Below are positions 20,259 to 31,655 of a stretch of 64,000 nt of DNA, piece by piece (position 1 is the stretch's first letter; each line of letters begins with the position of its first letter). The position numbers and the translations under genes were made by a program. The stretch is from contig NZ_KB907784.1 in the NCBI RefSeq assembly GCF_000382185.1, positions 310,001-374,000 of the forward strand, written 5' to 3'. Origin of the DNA: Bordetella sp. FB-8 (GTDB taxonomy: Bacteria > Pseudomonadota > Gammaproteobacteria > Burkholderiales > Burkholderiaceae_B). The notes under the pieces were generated by a model that saw only the letters and a program-made list of their open reading frames with translations, searched no databases and was not told where the DNA came from.

Positions 20259-20295
20259 AAAGGCCTCGATTGCCTCCGAGGTAATTGAGGCCTTT
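20259..20295. promoter_or_regulatory. Nested inverted repeat in a divergent promoter region
   Basis: AAAGGCCTC at 20259-20267 pairs with GAGGCCTTT at 20287-20295, and a second dyad CCTC-C-GAGG sits inside at 20273-20281. It lies between two genes that point away from each other, so an operator is more likely than a terminator, though the fold would be a stable hairpin. Confidence 0.45.
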
Positions 20296-20379
20296 GCGCC
20301 TATCCCGCATATTGAAGGTCACTCGGAAAAACACGCATCCGATAAATGCTTCCCTTCTTTCAATTGCGAAGTCAAGATC

Positions 20380-20931
20380 ATGCCCAGCTTCCCTGTTCAT
20401 ACGTTCAATTCCGCCCCCGAGGCTTCCCGGCAGGCCCTGGAGGGGCTTCGGTCCGCCTTTGGATTCATTCCCAACATCGCCGCAGCGATGTCGACGTCGC
20501 CCGTCCTGATCAACAGTCTCGCTGGCCTCTTCCAACAGGTTCATGGAGGCAGTTTTTCCGAACCGCAAATCCAGGCGGTCCTGCTCACCAACGCCGTCAC
20601 GAACGGCAGCACCTGGGCAGCCGCCTTCCATACCGCCCTGGCGCTCAGGAACGGCATTCCGGCGTCGGACGTACAGGCCATCCGCGACGGCGGCCCTCCC
20701 CACGACGCCAAGCTTTCGGCCTTGTCCAAGCTTGCAAAAGCGCTGATCGAGAAGCGGGGCCGCCTGGACACGCACGACAAGGAAGCATTCCTGCAAGCCG
20801 GTTTTGGCCTCGATCATCTGCTCGAGGTGGTAGCGATCGTTGCCGCATCGACTATCACCAACTACACCGGAAGCGTCGCGCAACCGCCCTTGGAAGGCGA
20901 CTTCCAGGCATATGCCTGGCCGGCCCGCTGA
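20380..20931 (+). CDS. Carboxymuconolactone decarboxylase/AhpD-like protein lacking the CxxC cysteines
   Basis: A 183-residue all-helical protein whose opening FNSAPEASRQALEGLRSAFG and GFIPNIAAAMSTSPVL are typical of AhpD-like CMD proteins. The active-site helix, normally CxxCxxxH, reads TNGSTWAAAFHTALA: the His is kept but both cysteines are absent, and there is no other cysteine in the protein. Peroxidase or disulphide chemistry is therefore excluded; it may be a paralogue with another role. ATG at 20380 follows a purine-rich GAAGTCAAGA. Confidence 0.8.
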   Translation: MPSFPVHTFNSAPEASRQALEGLRSAFGFIPNIAAAMSTSPVLINSLAGLFQQVHGGSFSEPQIQAVLLTNAVTNGSTWAAAFHTALALRNGIPASDVQAIRDGGPPHDAKLSALSKLAKALIEKRGRLDTHDKEAFLQAGFGLDHLLEVVAIVAASTITNYTGSVAQPPLEGDFQAYAWPAR

Positions 20932-21014
20932 CCTGCCGGGAACAGGGAACCCAGGACGGCAAGCCGGTAAGATTGCAGCGCATCGGATTCATGGCCCCAC
21001 GGACGGATAGAATC

Positions 21015-21665
21015 ATGCACCCCGCAATCCATAAAAACGCCTCACGAGACACAGTTCAAGGCGGCTTGGGTCCTTTGATGCGCTATTGGCGCGGCATGCG
21101 CGGCAAAAGCCAGCTCGACGTCTCTCTGGACACGGGTATCTCGCAGCGGCACATCAGCTTCATAGAAAGCGGGCGCAGCACCCCCAGCCGTCAAACGCTG
21201 CTCGATATCGCCCAGGCTCTCGATATTCCTTTCAGAGAACGGAATGCCCTGCTGCAATCGGCGGGCTATGCGGCCATTTATTCGGAGAGTCCGCTTGAAG
21301 CCTTGGAAACACAGGGCTTGCGCAAGGCGTTGCATCGCATGTTGAGCCAACACGCGCCATTCCCCGCCCTCGTGATGGACCGCTATTGGAACGTCCTGCT
21401 CGTAAACGATTGCTCAACGCGTTTTTTTAATAATTTCGTCGACATGCCGGCGCGAACAGGCCCGCGCAATATGCTTCATCTCATATTTGATCCCGATGGC
21501 ATGCGGCCGTTCGTAGTCAACTGGGAACGGACAGCACGCAGCCTGTCGATGGTTTCCGCTGTAGGAACGCCGCAGACGATCAGCGCGCAGGAGCTACGCA
21601 TCGAATCCATGTTCCCCGCCGACGACGCCACGGAAATGAGGCACATCCGGATGCTGGGCCATTAA
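21015..21665 (+). CDS. XRE-family regulator with shortened MmyB-like ligand domain
   Basis: A 216-residue protein: an N-terminal helix-turn-helix (about 20-75: RGKSQLDVSLDTGISQRHIS, then FIESGRSTPSRQTLLDIAQAL), then a PAS-like MmyB ligand domain starting APFPALVMDRYWNVLLVN. Full-length relatives have about 60 residues between NWERTARSL and the terminal block VGTPQTISAQELRIESMFP. Here the two blocks are joined in frame, so an internal deletion is inferred. The DNA-binding half should still work, but ligand sensing may be lost. Start MHPAIHK is preferred; MAPRTDR at 20991 is an alternative. Confidence 0.8.
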   Translation: MHPAIHKNASRDTVQGGLGPLMRYWRGMRGKSQLDVSLDTGISQRHISFIESGRSTPSRQTLLDIAQALDIPFRERNALLQSAGYAAIYSESPLEALETQGLRKALHRMLSQHAPFPALVMDRYWNVLLVNDCSTRFFNNFVDMPARTGPRNMLHLIFDPDGMRPFVVNWERTARSLSMVSAVGTPQTISAQELRIESMFPADDATEMRHIRMLGH

Positions 21666-21668
21666 CAG

Positions 21669-21704
21669 GCAGGCCCCTCGATTTTCGAGGGGCCTGCTTT
21701 ATTT
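21669..21704. terminator. Strong intrinsic terminator between xre and dnaJ
   Basis: A perfect 13-bp stem (GCAGGCCCCTCGA with its complement at 21685-21697) with a 3-base loop is followed by TTTATTT. It ends the XRE gene. A second perfect hairpin (21705-21723, 8-bp stem) sits directly after it on the dnaJ side of the convergent gap. Confidence 0.9.
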
Positions 21705-21733
21705 CGCCTCGCGGCGCGAGGCGCTCGGCGCCA

Positions 21734-22864
21734 TCAGGAGAAAAACTCCTTCACCCTATCGGTCCACGACTTGCTCTGCGGCGAGTGGCGGTCGCCCCCG
21801 TCGTTGAGCGAAGCTTCGAACTGGCGCAAGATGCTTTTCTGCTCGTCGTTCAGGCGCACCGGTGTCTCAACCATCACGTGGCAGTACAGATCGCCCGGAT
21901 AGGCCGATCGCACGCCGCGTATGCCCTTGCCGCGCAGGCGGAAGGTCTTGCCCGACTGCGTGCCCTCGGGAATCGCGATCTCGGCCTTGCCGCCCAGCGT
22001 GGGCACCTGCAGGTCGCCGCCCAACGCCGCCGTGGTGAACGGGATGGTCAGCTCGCAATGCAGGTCGTCGCTATCGCGCTGGAAGATCTTGTGCTGCTTG
22101 ATGTGGATTTCGACGTACAGGTCGCCCGGCGGCCCGCCGTTGATGCCCGGCTCGCCGTTGCCGGTGGAGCGGATGCGCATGCCGTCGTCGATGCCCGAGG
22201 GGATCTTGACCTGCAGCGTCTTGTTCTTGCGCACCCGGCCCACGCCGTCGCAGACGTTGCACGGATCAGTGATTTCCTTGCCGGTTCCGTGGCAGGTCGG
22301 GCAGGTCTGCTGCACGCTGAAAAAGCCCTGCTGCATGCGCACTGCGCCCGAACCATTGCAGGTGCGGCAGGTCTTGGGGGTGGTACCCGGTTTGGCACCG
22401 GAGCCGTGGCAGGTGTCGCAGTTTTCCCAGCTGGGTACGCGGATCTCGGTATCAAAGCCGTTGGCGGCCTGCTCGAGCGTGATCTCCAGGGCGTATTTCA
22501 GGTCGCCGCCACGATAGACCTGCGGACCGCCGCCGCGCCGCGCGCCGCCGCCACCGCCGAAGATCTCGCCGAAAATGTCGCCGAAGGCGTCGGCGAAACC
22601 GCCGCCCATACCCGCGCCTCCCATGCCCGCGGCATTGGGGTCCACGCCAGCGTGACCATAACGATCATAAGCGGCGCGCTTCTGCTCGTCGCTCAGGATT
22701 TCATAGGCATCCTTGGCTTCCTTGAATTTTTCCTCGGCCTCCTTGCTGCCCGGATTGCGGTCCGGGTGGTATTTCATGGCGAGCTTGCGGTAGGCCTTCT
22801 TGAGCTCGTCTTCGGCGGCATTCTTGGCCACGCCGAGAATTTCGTAGTAATCGCGTTTTGCCAT
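21734..22864 (-). CDS. dnaJ: Chaperone DnaJ (Hsp40)
   Basis: A 376-residue type I J-protein that stimulates DnaK ATPase. J-domain with HPD ([11 protein letters not shown]), Gly-rich linker (about 76-115), four zinc repeats [24 protein letters not shown] and CNVCDGVG, then the C-terminal substrate domain. It is 114 bp downstream of dnaK and likely co-transcribed with it. A TTGGCATGG-type translation start context is present at 22864. Confidence 0.98.
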   Translation of the reverse strand: MAKRDYYEILGVAKNAAEDELKKAYRKLAMKYHPDRNPGSKEAEEKFKEAKDAYEILSDEQKRAAYDRYGHAGVDPNAAGMGGAGMGGGFADAFGDIFGEIFGGGGGARRGGGPQVYRGGDLKYALEITLEQAANGFDTEIRVPSWENCDTCHGSGAKPGTTPKTCRTCNGSGAVRMQQGFFSVQQTCPTCHGTGKEITDPCNVCDGVGRVRKNKTLQVKIPSGIDDGMRIRSTGNGEPGINGGPPGDLYVEIHIKQHKIFQRDSDDLHCELTIPFTTAALGGDLQVPTLGGKAEIAIPEGTQSGKTFRLRGKGIRGVRSAYPGDLYCHVMVETPVRLNDEQKSILRQFEASLNDGGDRHSPQSKSWTDRVKEFFS

Positions 22865-22978
22865 GGCGGATTGGGTACTCTATAAATGCGCCCGCCCGGC
22901 AAGCCTGAATACGGCCCCGGGCGGCGCTGCTTCAGTGGATTTCCCCGCGCTTGCGTGCGAGCAGATCCACCCTGCGTC

Positions 22979-24901
<1,923 letters not shown>

Positions 24902-24961
24902 GGTATTTCTTACCTTGATAAGTGAATACGTTAAATGGGTTGAATGCTTGGATGTCTGGTA

Positions 24962-24988
24962 ATTAAGGGCCGATTTCGGCTTTTCAAG
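24962..24988 (-). promoter_or_regulatory. Sigma-32-like heat-shock promoter for dnaK
   Basis: On the minus strand, CTTGAAA (-35) is followed after 12 bases by CCCTTAAT (-10, consensus CCCCATNT). Predicted start is near 24953, about 50 bases before the dnaK ATG. The -35 is perfect; the -10 is a partial match. Confidence 0.55.
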
Positions 24989-25120
24989 GCCTGTTTAGGT
25001 TCTTTACGCGCCGAGGCTGCCCTGCGTAATTCCGATGATCTCCCGGTGGGCTGCGCTTGGCCGCCCCGCGTTTGGCCGCCCCGCGCTTCGGATTCCTCCG
25101 GGCCCTGGGTTCGAACCCGT

Positions 25121-25651
25121 TTACTGGCCCGCGGAAACCACCACCAGCGCCGGGCGCAAGGTGCGGTCGGCAATGGCGTAGCCCTTTTGCAGTACCTGAA
25201 CCACGGTATTGGCGGGCTGCTCGGCGGGCACCGAGGAAATGGCCTGGTGCTGATGCGGATCGAATTTGTCGCCCTGAGCCGGCGCGATTTCCTTGAGCAG
25301 ATTGCGCTCGAACGCGCTGGCGAGTTGCCTGAGGGTCATCTGAACCCCTTCGCGCAGTGTTTCGACGGTCTGGTCGGTCTGAGCCAGGGCGGCTTCCAGG
25401 CTGTCCTTGACCGGAACCAGGCCTTCGGCGAAGGATTCGATGCCGAACTTGCGGGCCTTGCTCACGTCTTCCTGGGCGCGCCGGCGCACGTTCTCCGCCT
25501 CCGCCATGGCGCGCAGCACCTGATCCTGCTGGGTCTGCAGGGCGGATTGGACGGATTCCAACTCAGCGCGCAGGGTGTTCAGCTCGGTTTGCAGATCGTC
25601 CCCTGCTTGGGTTGCAAGGCTGGGATCGATCGGCTCTTGGGGTGCCGTCAT
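25121..25651 (-). CDS. grpE: Nucleotide exchange factor GrpE
   Basis: A 176-residue protein: disordered N-terminus, long coiled coil (about 20-75, [20 protein letters not shown]) and beta-wing ending [21 protein letters not shown], the GrpE signature. It releases ADP from DnaK. Ribosome site GGAGGACCCC precedes the ATG. The 219-bp gap to dnaK holds a separate dnaK promoter, so grpE and dnaK may be transcribed both together and apart. Confidence 0.97.
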   Translation of the reverse strand: MTAPQEPIDPSLATQAGDDLQTELNTLRAELESVQSALQTQQDQVLRAMAEAENVRRRAQEDVSKARKFGIESFAEGLVPVKDSLEAALAQTDQTVETLREGVQMTLRQLASAFERNLLKEIAPAQGDKFDPHQHQAISSVPAEQPANTVVQVLQKGYAIADRTLRPALVVVSAGQ

Positions 25652-25693
25652 GGGGTCCTCCGGAAGAAAATGTTACGAATACCTATCTCGACC

Positions 25694-25721
25694 ATATGGA
25701 GATGGGTTCGCGGATTTCAAG
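25694..25721 (-). promoter_or_regulatory. Sigma-32 promoter for grpE
   Basis: On the minus strand, CTTGAAA-N13-CTCCATAT matches the RpoH consensus (CTTGAAA-N11..16-CCCCATNT) with one mismatch and ideal spacing. Predicted start is near 25687, about 36 bases before the grpE ATG. Confidence 0.75.
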
Positions 25722-25785
25722 GGCCTGACTCTGCCTGGCGTAAAGCGGCAACCGAAGGTCGCAGGACGCCATCGGCGCCACGCAG

Positions 25786-26796
25786 TCAGGTCTGCAGCTG
25801 GCGTTGCACCAGCCGCGCCATTCCATCCAACCAGGTCGGATCATCATTGAGCGCGGGGATGTAACGGAACTGCTTGCCCCCGGCCTCGATGAACGCTTCC
25901 CGGCAGAGCTGGTCGATCTCCTCCAGCGTCTCGAGGCAGTCGGCCATGAAGCCTGGACATACCACGTCCACCGATTTGACCCCCTCACCGGGCAGGGCCT
26001 GCAAGCGCGGCAAGGTATAGGGTTCGAGCCAGCGTTGCGCGCCGAAACGGCTCTGGAACGTGACCTCGGAGCGGGATTCGATCAGACCCAGACGCTGGCG
26101 CAGCAGCGCAGCGGTTTCCAGACAGTGGCGGTAGTAGGGATCGCCACGATCGATCATGCGCCGCGGCAGGCCGTGAAAGCTCATCAGCAGCTTGTCCGGA
26201 TGTCCGTGGTCCTGCCAGTGCCGGGCGATGCGGCCGGCCAGGGCATCCAGGTAAGCGGGATCCTCGTAGAAGTGCTCAATGACGCGCGGCTTGGACACCA
26301 GCCCCAGGGGTCCGACTTGCGCCATCACGGCATCGACGACCGAGCCGGTCGTGCTGCCCGAGTATTGCGGATACAGCGGCAGCACCACGATGCGTTCGCA
26401 CCCGGCCGCACGCAGCGCCGCCATGGCATCGGCGATGGCAGGCCGACCGTAGCGCATGGCAAGCTCGACGCGGACATCCAGCCCGCTGGCCGCCAGCCGC
26501 TCGGCCAGTCCGTCGGCCTGGCGGCGGCTGTAGACCAGTAGCGGCGAGCCGCCTTCCAGCCAGATGCCGGCGTAGCGAGGAGCCAGCCTTTTGGGACGGC
26601 TGCGCAGTATCACGCCGTACAGAATGGGCAGCCACAGCAGCCGCGGCAGCTCGACCACGCGCTGATCGGACAGGAACTCGGCCAGATACTGCCGGATGGC
26701 ATGCGGCGTCGGCGCCTCGGGCGTACCCAGGTTGACGACCAGCACGCCCATACGGCCGTTCGGGGGTCGGTGGATTTGCGAAGGATCAGCGGACAC
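25786..26796 (-). CDS. hemH: Ferrochelatase
   Basis: A 336-residue enzyme inserting Fe2+ into protoporphyrin IX, the last step of heme synthesis. Motifs: VLVVNLGTPEAPTPHAIRQYL at the N-terminus, LPLYPQYSGSTTGSV, and LLMSFHGLPRRMIDRGDPYY with the metal-binding histidine. VVCPGFMADCLETLEEI is the C-terminal signature with the active-site Glu. It lies 20 bp after hrcA and is probably co-transcribed with it. Heme supply next to heat-shock genes is a common betaproteobacterial arrangement. Confidence 0.97.
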   Translation of the reverse strand: MSADPSQIHRPPNGRMGVLVVNLGTPEAPTPHAIRQYLAEFLSDQRVVELPRLLWLPILYGVILRSRPKRLAPRYAGIWLEGGSPLLVYSRRQADGLAERLAASGLDVRVELAMRYGRPAIADAMAALRAAGCERIVVLPLYPQYSGSTTGSVVDAVMAQVGPLGLVSKPRVIEHFYEDPAYLDALAGRIARHWQDHGHPDKLLMSFHGLPRRMIDRGDPYYRHCLETAALLRQRLGLIESRSEVTFQSRFGAQRWLEPYTLPRLQALPGEGVKSVDVVCPGFMADCLETLEEIDQLCREAFIEAGGKQFRYIPALNDDPTWLDGMARLVQRQLQT

Positions 26797-26816
26797 GACG
26801 ATTCCTGTTGAGCGTG

Positions 26817-27827
26817 CTAGTTGTTGCTGAGCGCGTTCGACAGCAGACGCGCGGTGATGTCGACGATGGGTATCACCCGCTCATAGGCCATGCGCGTGGG
26901 TCCGATCACGCCCAGCGTTCCGACCACTTTGCCGTCCACTCCGTACGGGGCCGTGATGATGGAGACATCTTCCACGGGCATGAGCTGCGAATCGCCGCCG
27001 ATGTATATCTGCACGCCTTGCGCGCGGCGGGACATGTCCAGCAGCTGCAGCAGGTCGGTCTTTTTCTCGAACAGCGAGAACATCTTGCGCAGGCGGTCCA
27101 TGTCAGAAGCGATGTCGGTCACTTCGAGCAGCTTGCGTTCGCCTGAAATCACCATCGCATCGCCGTCGTCGGCCGCCTCGGCGCCCGCCTCGACAGCAGC
27201 CTGCATCAGCCTGGAAATGTCCTCGCCCAACTGGGCCAGCTCGGTGGAAAGGGTGCGCCGCACCGCCTCGAAAGACTTGCCCGAGAAATGCACGTTGAAA
27301 AAATTGCCCGCCTCGATCAGATCCGCCTCGCTGTAGTCGCGCTGCATGGCCAGGATGCGGTTCTGCACGTCGCCATCGGGCGTGACGATGATCAGCAGCA
27401 CGCGCCTGTCGGAAAGGCGTATGAATTCGATGTGGCGAAACACCTGAGAACGCTTGGGCGTGAGCACCACCCCGGCAAACTGCGTCAGGTTGGACAGCAG
27501 CGCCGCGGCCGCATTGACCGCCCGGGCCGGTTCGGTCATGGGCAGCATATCGGCCACTTCGTGTCCGTAGCTAGGTTCGAGCTGGTAGGCGCGCACGGCC
27601 AGCAGCGTGTCGACGAACATCCGATAGCCGCGGGGCGTGGGAATGCGGCCGGCCGAGGTGTGGGGACTATGGATCAGCCCCTGGTCCTCAAGATCGGCCA
27701 TGACATTGCGGATGGTGGCGGGCGACAGGTCAAATACCTTGGAAAGCGTGCGCGACCCTACCGGCTGCCCATCGGCGATGTAGCGTTCGATAAGAGCTTT
27801 CAGCAATGCGCCCGCGCGGTCGTCCAT
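26817..27827 (-). CDS. hrcA: Heat-inducible transcription repressor HrcA
   Basis: A 336-residue repressor with an N-terminal winged helix ([45 protein letters not shown]), a GAF-like middle and an inserted dimer domain. HrcA normally binds CIRCE dyads (TTAGCACTC-N9-GAGTGCTAA). No CIRCE copy is visible upstream of hrcA, grpE or dnaK here, so its targets are likely elsewhere (for example groESL). It is divergent from nadK. Confidence 0.96.
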   Translation of the reverse strand: MDDRAGALLKALIERYIADGQPVGSRTLSKVFDLSPATIRNVMADLEDQGLIHSPHTSAGRIPTPRGYRMFVDTLLAVRAYQLEPSYGHEVADMLPMTEPARAVNAAAALLSNLTQFAGVVLTPKRSQVFRHIEFIRLSDRRVLLIIVTPDGDVQNRILAMQRDYSEADLIEAGNFFNVHFSGKSFEAVRRTLSTELAQLGEDISRLMQAAVEAGAEAADDGDAMVISGERKLLEVTDIASDMDRLRKMFSLFEKKTDLLQLLDMSRRAQGVQIYIGGDSQLMPVEDVSIITAPYGVDGKVVGTLGVIGPTRMAYERVIPIVDITARLLSNALSNN

Positions 27828-27947
27828 GCCCCTATTTTAAGGAAAGTTTGCGAGTCGGGGGTTTTTTTCTCCCTATGCGCGGCGGACCGCGACTTTATAA
27901 TCGATCCACCCGCTACGTCGACGGAATAATAAAAGGCGCGAAACACG

Positions 27948-28856
27948 ATGCACTTTCCAACCATCGCCCTGATCGGCAGGTACCAGGACAGCGGTCTGGA
28001 CGGCCCGCTGCGCGCGTTGGCGTCGATGCTGACCCGGGCGGGCCGCGCAGTGCTGATCGAGACCGAGACGGCCCGCAATACCCAGGTACACGAGTACCCG
28101 GTGGCCACCCTCGAGGAAATCGGCAAGACCGCCTCACTGGCCGTGGTCATGGGCGGGGACGGCACCGTGCTGGGGGTCGCCAGGCACCTGGCGCCCTACA
28201 GCGCGCTGATCGTAGGCATCAACCACGGCCACCTGGGCTTCATCACCGACATCTCCCTGCCCGAAGCGCACACCGCGCTGGCCCAGATGCTGCACGGTAA
28301 TTACCGCATCGAAGAGCGCATGCTGCTGACCGCCAGCATCTGGCGCGGCAGCCAGCAAATGTACGCCGCCACGGCGCTGAATGACGTTGTCATCAACCGC
28401 GCCGGCCGCGGCGGCATGATCGAAGTGCATGTCGAGCACAACGACATTTTCATGTACTCCCAACGCGCCGACGGCCTGATCATCGCCACGCCTACCGGAT
28501 CGAGTGCCTATGCTCTGTCGGCCGGCGGCCCGCTGCTGCACCCTGGCCTGAACGCCGTGGCGCTGGTGCCGGTCGCGCCGCAGACCCTGTCAAACCGCCC
28601 CATCGTTATCCCCGGCGATGGCGTACTCAAGCTCTCGCTCACCGCCGTCGGGCGCGGTCAGACGGGCGCTAACGTGCACTTCGACATGCAATCCTGGTCC
28701 GACCTTCAGGTGGGCGATTGCATCCGGGTACAGCGTGCGCCCTGGAACATCCGTTTCGTGCATCCGCAAGGCTACAGCTATTTCTCCACCCTGCGCCGCA
28801 AGCTGCACTGGAACCTGATGCCGCACGACACCGAACCCGGCGCCAAGCTCGGATAG
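27948..28856 (+). CDS. nadK: NAD kinase
   Basis: A 302-residue cytosolic enzyme making NADP from NAD and ATP (or polyphosphate). The GGDGT motif lies in LAVVMGGDGTVLGVARHL and the substrate loop in ADGLIIATPTGSSAYALSAGG. Start MHFPTIALIGRYQD at 27948. recN begins 10 bp after its stop, the usual betaproteobacterial pairing, and hrcA is divergent upstream. Confidence 0.97.
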   Translation: MHFPTIALIGRYQDSGLDGPLRALASMLTRAGRAVLIETETARNTQVHEYPVATLEEIGKTASLAVVMGGDGTVLGVARHLAPYSALIVGINHGHLGFITDISLPEAHTALAQMLHGNYRIEERMLLTASIWRGSQQMYAATALNDVVINRAGRGGMIEVHVEHNDIFMYSQRADGLIIATPTGSSAYALSAGGPLLHPGLNAVALVPVAPQTLSNRPIVIPGDGVLKLSLTAVGRGQTGANVHFDMQSWSDLQVGDCIRVQRAPWNIRFVHPQGYSYFSTLRRKLHWNLMPHDTEPGAKLG

Positions 28857-28865
28857 CCCCTACCC

Positions 28866-30521
28866 ATGCTACGCACCCTGCATATCCGCGACTTCGTCAT
28901 CGTCGAACAGGCCGAAATCCACTTCGATGCCGGTTTCACCGTCTTCTCCGGTGAAACCGGCGCCGGAAAATCGATACTCATCGACGCCCTGGCGCTGGCG
29001 CTGGGCGAACGCGGCGATGCCGGCGTGCTGCGCGAAGGCGCGCAACGGGCCGACATCACCGCGCTGTTCGACACGCCCGAGGCGCTGACGGGCTGGCTGG
29101 CTGAGCGAGAACTCGACGCCGGGCCGGAACTGGCGCTGCGCCGCGTCGTCGACGCCCAGGGCCGCAGCCGCGCCTATCTCAACGGCAACCCGGTCACCGT
29201 GGCGCTGCTGCGCGAGCTGGGCGAACACCTGGTGGACATCCACGGCCAGCACGCGCACCAAAGCCTGATGCGGCCAGACGCCCAGCGCGACCTGCTCGAC
29301 GCCCACGGCGGGCACGCCCCATTGCGCCAGTCAGTGGCACAGGCCTGGAAGCAATGGCGCGCTCTGCTCAAGCAGCTCGATGCCGCCGAGCACGATGCCG
29401 GCACCCTGGCCGCGGAACAGGAGCGGCTGCGATGGCAGGCTGACCAACTCGACAGCCTGAATCTGGCGCCCGGAGAATGGGACGCCCTGCAGACCGAGCA
29501 GACCCGGCTGGCCCATGCCCAGTCGCTGCGCGACGGCGCCACCCAGGTCATCGAAGCGCTGGACGGCGAGAACGGCTCGGCCCGCCAGCGCATCGGCCTG
29601 GCCATGCATCAAACCCAGCAGATGCTGCGCCACGACCCCAGCCTCACGAGCTTGGCACAGGCACTGGAGTCGGCCGATATCGCCATAAACGAAGCCGTGT
29701 CCGACATGAACAGCTATGTCGACCGGGTCGAACTCGACCCACAGCGCCTGGCCGAGATCGAGGCGCGCATGGGCGCCGCCTTCGATCTGGCCCGCAAGTT
29801 CAGAACCGAACCCGGCGAACTCCCCGCGCTGCGCGACACCCTGCATGCTCGATTGGCGGACATGCAGGCCGCGGCTGACATAGAAGCCCTGCGCCGGCAG
29901 GTCCAAGCCGCCCAGGCCGAATACGCCCAGGCGGCCGGCGCGCTTTCGGCCGCGCGCCGCAAGGTGGCCAAGGACCTGGGCAAACAGGTAAGCCAGGCCA
30001 TGCAGACTTTGTCCATGAAAGGTGGCGCTTTCGAGGTCGCCCTGCTGGAAGGCGCGCCGTCGGCCCAGGGCGGCGAAATCGTCGAGTTCCGCGTGGCCGG
30101 CCATGCCGGCGCCACGCCACGGCCGCTGGCGAAAGTGGCCTCGGGCGGCGAGCTGTCGCGCATTTCGCTGGCGCTGTCGGTCATGGCGAGCCGGGCGGCG
30201 CGCGTGCCCACCCTGATCTTCGACGAAGTGGACAGCGGCGTGGGCGGCGCGGTGGCGGAGGTCGTGGGCAAGCTGCTGCGCGAGCTGGGCGAGCGCCATC
30301 AGGTGCTGTGCGTAACGCACCTGCCCCAGGTGGCCGCCTGCGGCAATGCGCACTACCAAGTCAGCAAAACGGAAAATCGCGGCAAGACGCGATCGGGTAT
30401 CGAGCTATTGACGCCGGAATCGCGTGTCGAGGAACTGGCGCGCATGCTGGGCGGCATCAAGATCACCGACACCACGCGCAGGCATGCCCGGGAGATGCTT
30501 GGGATCGAGGTCAGTTCCTAG
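28866..30521 (+). CDS. recN: DNA repair protein RecN
   Basis: A 551-residue SMC-like ATPase acting in double-strand-break repair. N-terminal Walker A FSGETGAGKSILIDALALAL (about 22-41), a long central coiled coil (about 160-360) and C-terminal signature/Walker B in ASGGELSRISLALSVMAS and PTLIFDEVDSGVGGAVAE. The start MLRTLHIRDFVIVEQ is standard. No clear LexA box is visible upstream; it is probably read with nadK. Confidence 0.97.
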   Translation: MLRTLHIRDFVIVEQAEIHFDAGFTVFSGETGAGKSILIDALALALGERGDAGVLREGAQRADITALFDTPEALTGWLAERELDAGPELALRRVVDAQGRSRAYLNGNPVTVALLRELGEHLVDIHGQHAHQSLMRPDAQRDLLDAHGGHAPLRQSVAQAWKQWRALLKQLDAAEHDAGTLAAEQERLRWQADQLDSLNLAPGEWDALQTEQTRLAHAQSLRDGATQVIEALDGENGSARQRIGLAMHQTQQMLRHDPSLTSLAQALESADIAINEAVSDMNSYVDRVELDPQRLAEIEARMGAAFDLARKFRTEPGELPALRDTLHARLADMQAAADIEALRRQVQAAQAEYAQAAGALSAARRKVAKDLGKQVSQAMQTLSMKGGAFEVALLEGAPSAQGGEIVEFRVAGHAGATPRPLAKVASGGELSRISLALSVMASRAARVPTLIFDEVDSGVGGAVAEVVGKLLRELGERHQVLCVTHLPQVAACGNAHYQVSKTENRGKTRSGIELLTPESRVEELARMLGGIKITDTTRRHAREMLGIEVSS

Positions 30522-30560
30522 GCGGCATCGGATTGCCGGCCAGGCGGTCGAAAATGACGA

Positions 30561-30980
30561 TCAGCGGCGCTTCTGGCAGTTGCTGCAAATCCCATAAAGC
30601 ACCATGGCGTGGCTTTCCAGGGTGAAGCCATGGTCCTTGGCCACTTTGTGCTGGCGCTTCTCGATATCGGTGTCGGTAAATTCGGTCACGGATCCGCAAT
30701 TGGTGCAGATCATGTGATCGTGGTGGTCGCCGTCGTTCAGCTCAAACACGGCCTTGCCGGTATCGAACTGGCTGCGGGCCAGGATGCCGGCCTGCTCGAA
30801 CTGCGTAAGCACCCTGTAGACCGTGGCCAGGCCGATTTCCACGCTCTCGGAAATGAGCGCGCGATAGACATCCTCCGCGCTCAAGTGCCTTTGATCCGAC
30901 TTGCGAAAAATATCCAAGATCTTCAAGCGCGGAAAAGTGGCCTTCAAGCCCATGTTCTTCAGATCGCTCTGGTCGCTCAT
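30561..30980 (-). CDS. fur: Ferric uptake regulator Fur
   Basis: A 139-residue iron-responsive repressor. Winged helix about 1-80 ([37 protein letters not shown]), then the metal-binding domain with [16 protein letters not shown] and the C-terminal ICSNCQKRR. It is convergent with recN (39-bp gap) and divergent from bamE, the classical fur/omlA arrangement of proteobacteria. No convincing Fur box is seen in the shared promoter. Confidence 0.97.
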   Translation of the reverse strand: MSDQSDLKNMGLKATFPRLKILDIFRKSDQRHLSAEDVYRALISESVEIGLATVYRVLTQFEQAGILARSQFDTGKAVFELNDGDHHDHMICTNCGSVTEFTDTDIEKRQHKVAKDHGFTLESHAMVLYGICSNCQKRR

Positions 30981-31115
30981 TTGGTGGTCACCCGCGGCTG
31001 GAAGCGAAGTATGCGGCAGGCCGACTATCCGGTATCGGCTGCAGATATCTCGCTTAAACCTTTATGATAACGGTTTTACCTGTTCCACTATCACTTTACA
31101 GGGTCGCCAGCGTTC

Positions 31116-31637
31116 ATGAATGCTCGCCAGTATTGCCTTCCCGCCCATTCCGTGTCGCCGGCTCGCGGCCGCACGTTGCGCTATGCCCGTACCGGTCTGC
31201 TCGCACTTTCGCTGGCCCTGGCCCTGGCCGGCTGCAGCTCGGACAAATGGGGTTTCCCCTATCGTCACAGCGTCCAGCAAGGCAACTGGGTCACCCAAGA
31301 ACAGGTCGCCCAGCTCAAGCCGGGCATGACCCGCAACCAGGTGCGCTTCGTGCTGGGCAGCCCCACGCTGACCGACGTGCTGCATGCCGACCGCTGGGAC
31401 TATATCTATTACTACCGGACCGGCAGCGGCGTTTCGCAAGAGCGCAAGTTCACCGTCTGGTTCAAGAACGATGTCCTGGACCACTGGGAAGGCGATCCGC
31501 AGCCCGACAAACAGCCGTTCCAGCTCAACAAGCAACAGGCTGAAGATGCCATCCGGCGCGCAAAGGACTACGCCGAAGAGCCGCCGCTCCCCGCCGCGCA
31601 AGGCGGCAGCGGCTCCACGCCAACCCCTTTCGAATAA
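31116..31637 (+). CDS. bamE: Outer membrane assembly lipoprotein BamE (OmlA/SmpA)
   Basis: A 173-residue lipoprotein of the BAM complex that inserts outer-membrane beta-barrels. Signal sequence with lipobox LALAGC (Cys near residue 40). Core motifs are VTQEQVAQLKPGMTRNQVRF, VLGSPTLTDVLHADRWDYIYY and FTVWFKNDVLDHWEGD. A Pro-rich tail follows. The N-terminus from 31116 is long; the ATG there is kept because no closer ATG precedes the hydrophobic segment except one inside it. dapB follows after 18 bp. Confidence 0.95.
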   Translation: MNARQYCLPAHSVSPARGRTLRYARTGLLALSLALALAGCSSDKWGFPYRHSVQQGNWVTQEQVAQLKPGMTRNQVRFVLGSPTLTDVLHADRWDYIYYYRTGSGVSQERKFTVWFKNDVLDHWEGDPQPDKQPFQLNKQQAEDAIRRAKDYAEEPPLPAAQGGSGSTPTPFE

Positions 31638-31655
31638 ATTTTCCCGGAGTTCTTC

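Noticed and set aside
30981..31115. Fur box in the fur-bamE divergent region
   Set aside because: TATGATAACGG resembles one half only; no 19-bp dyad of the GATAATGATAATCATTATC type is present.
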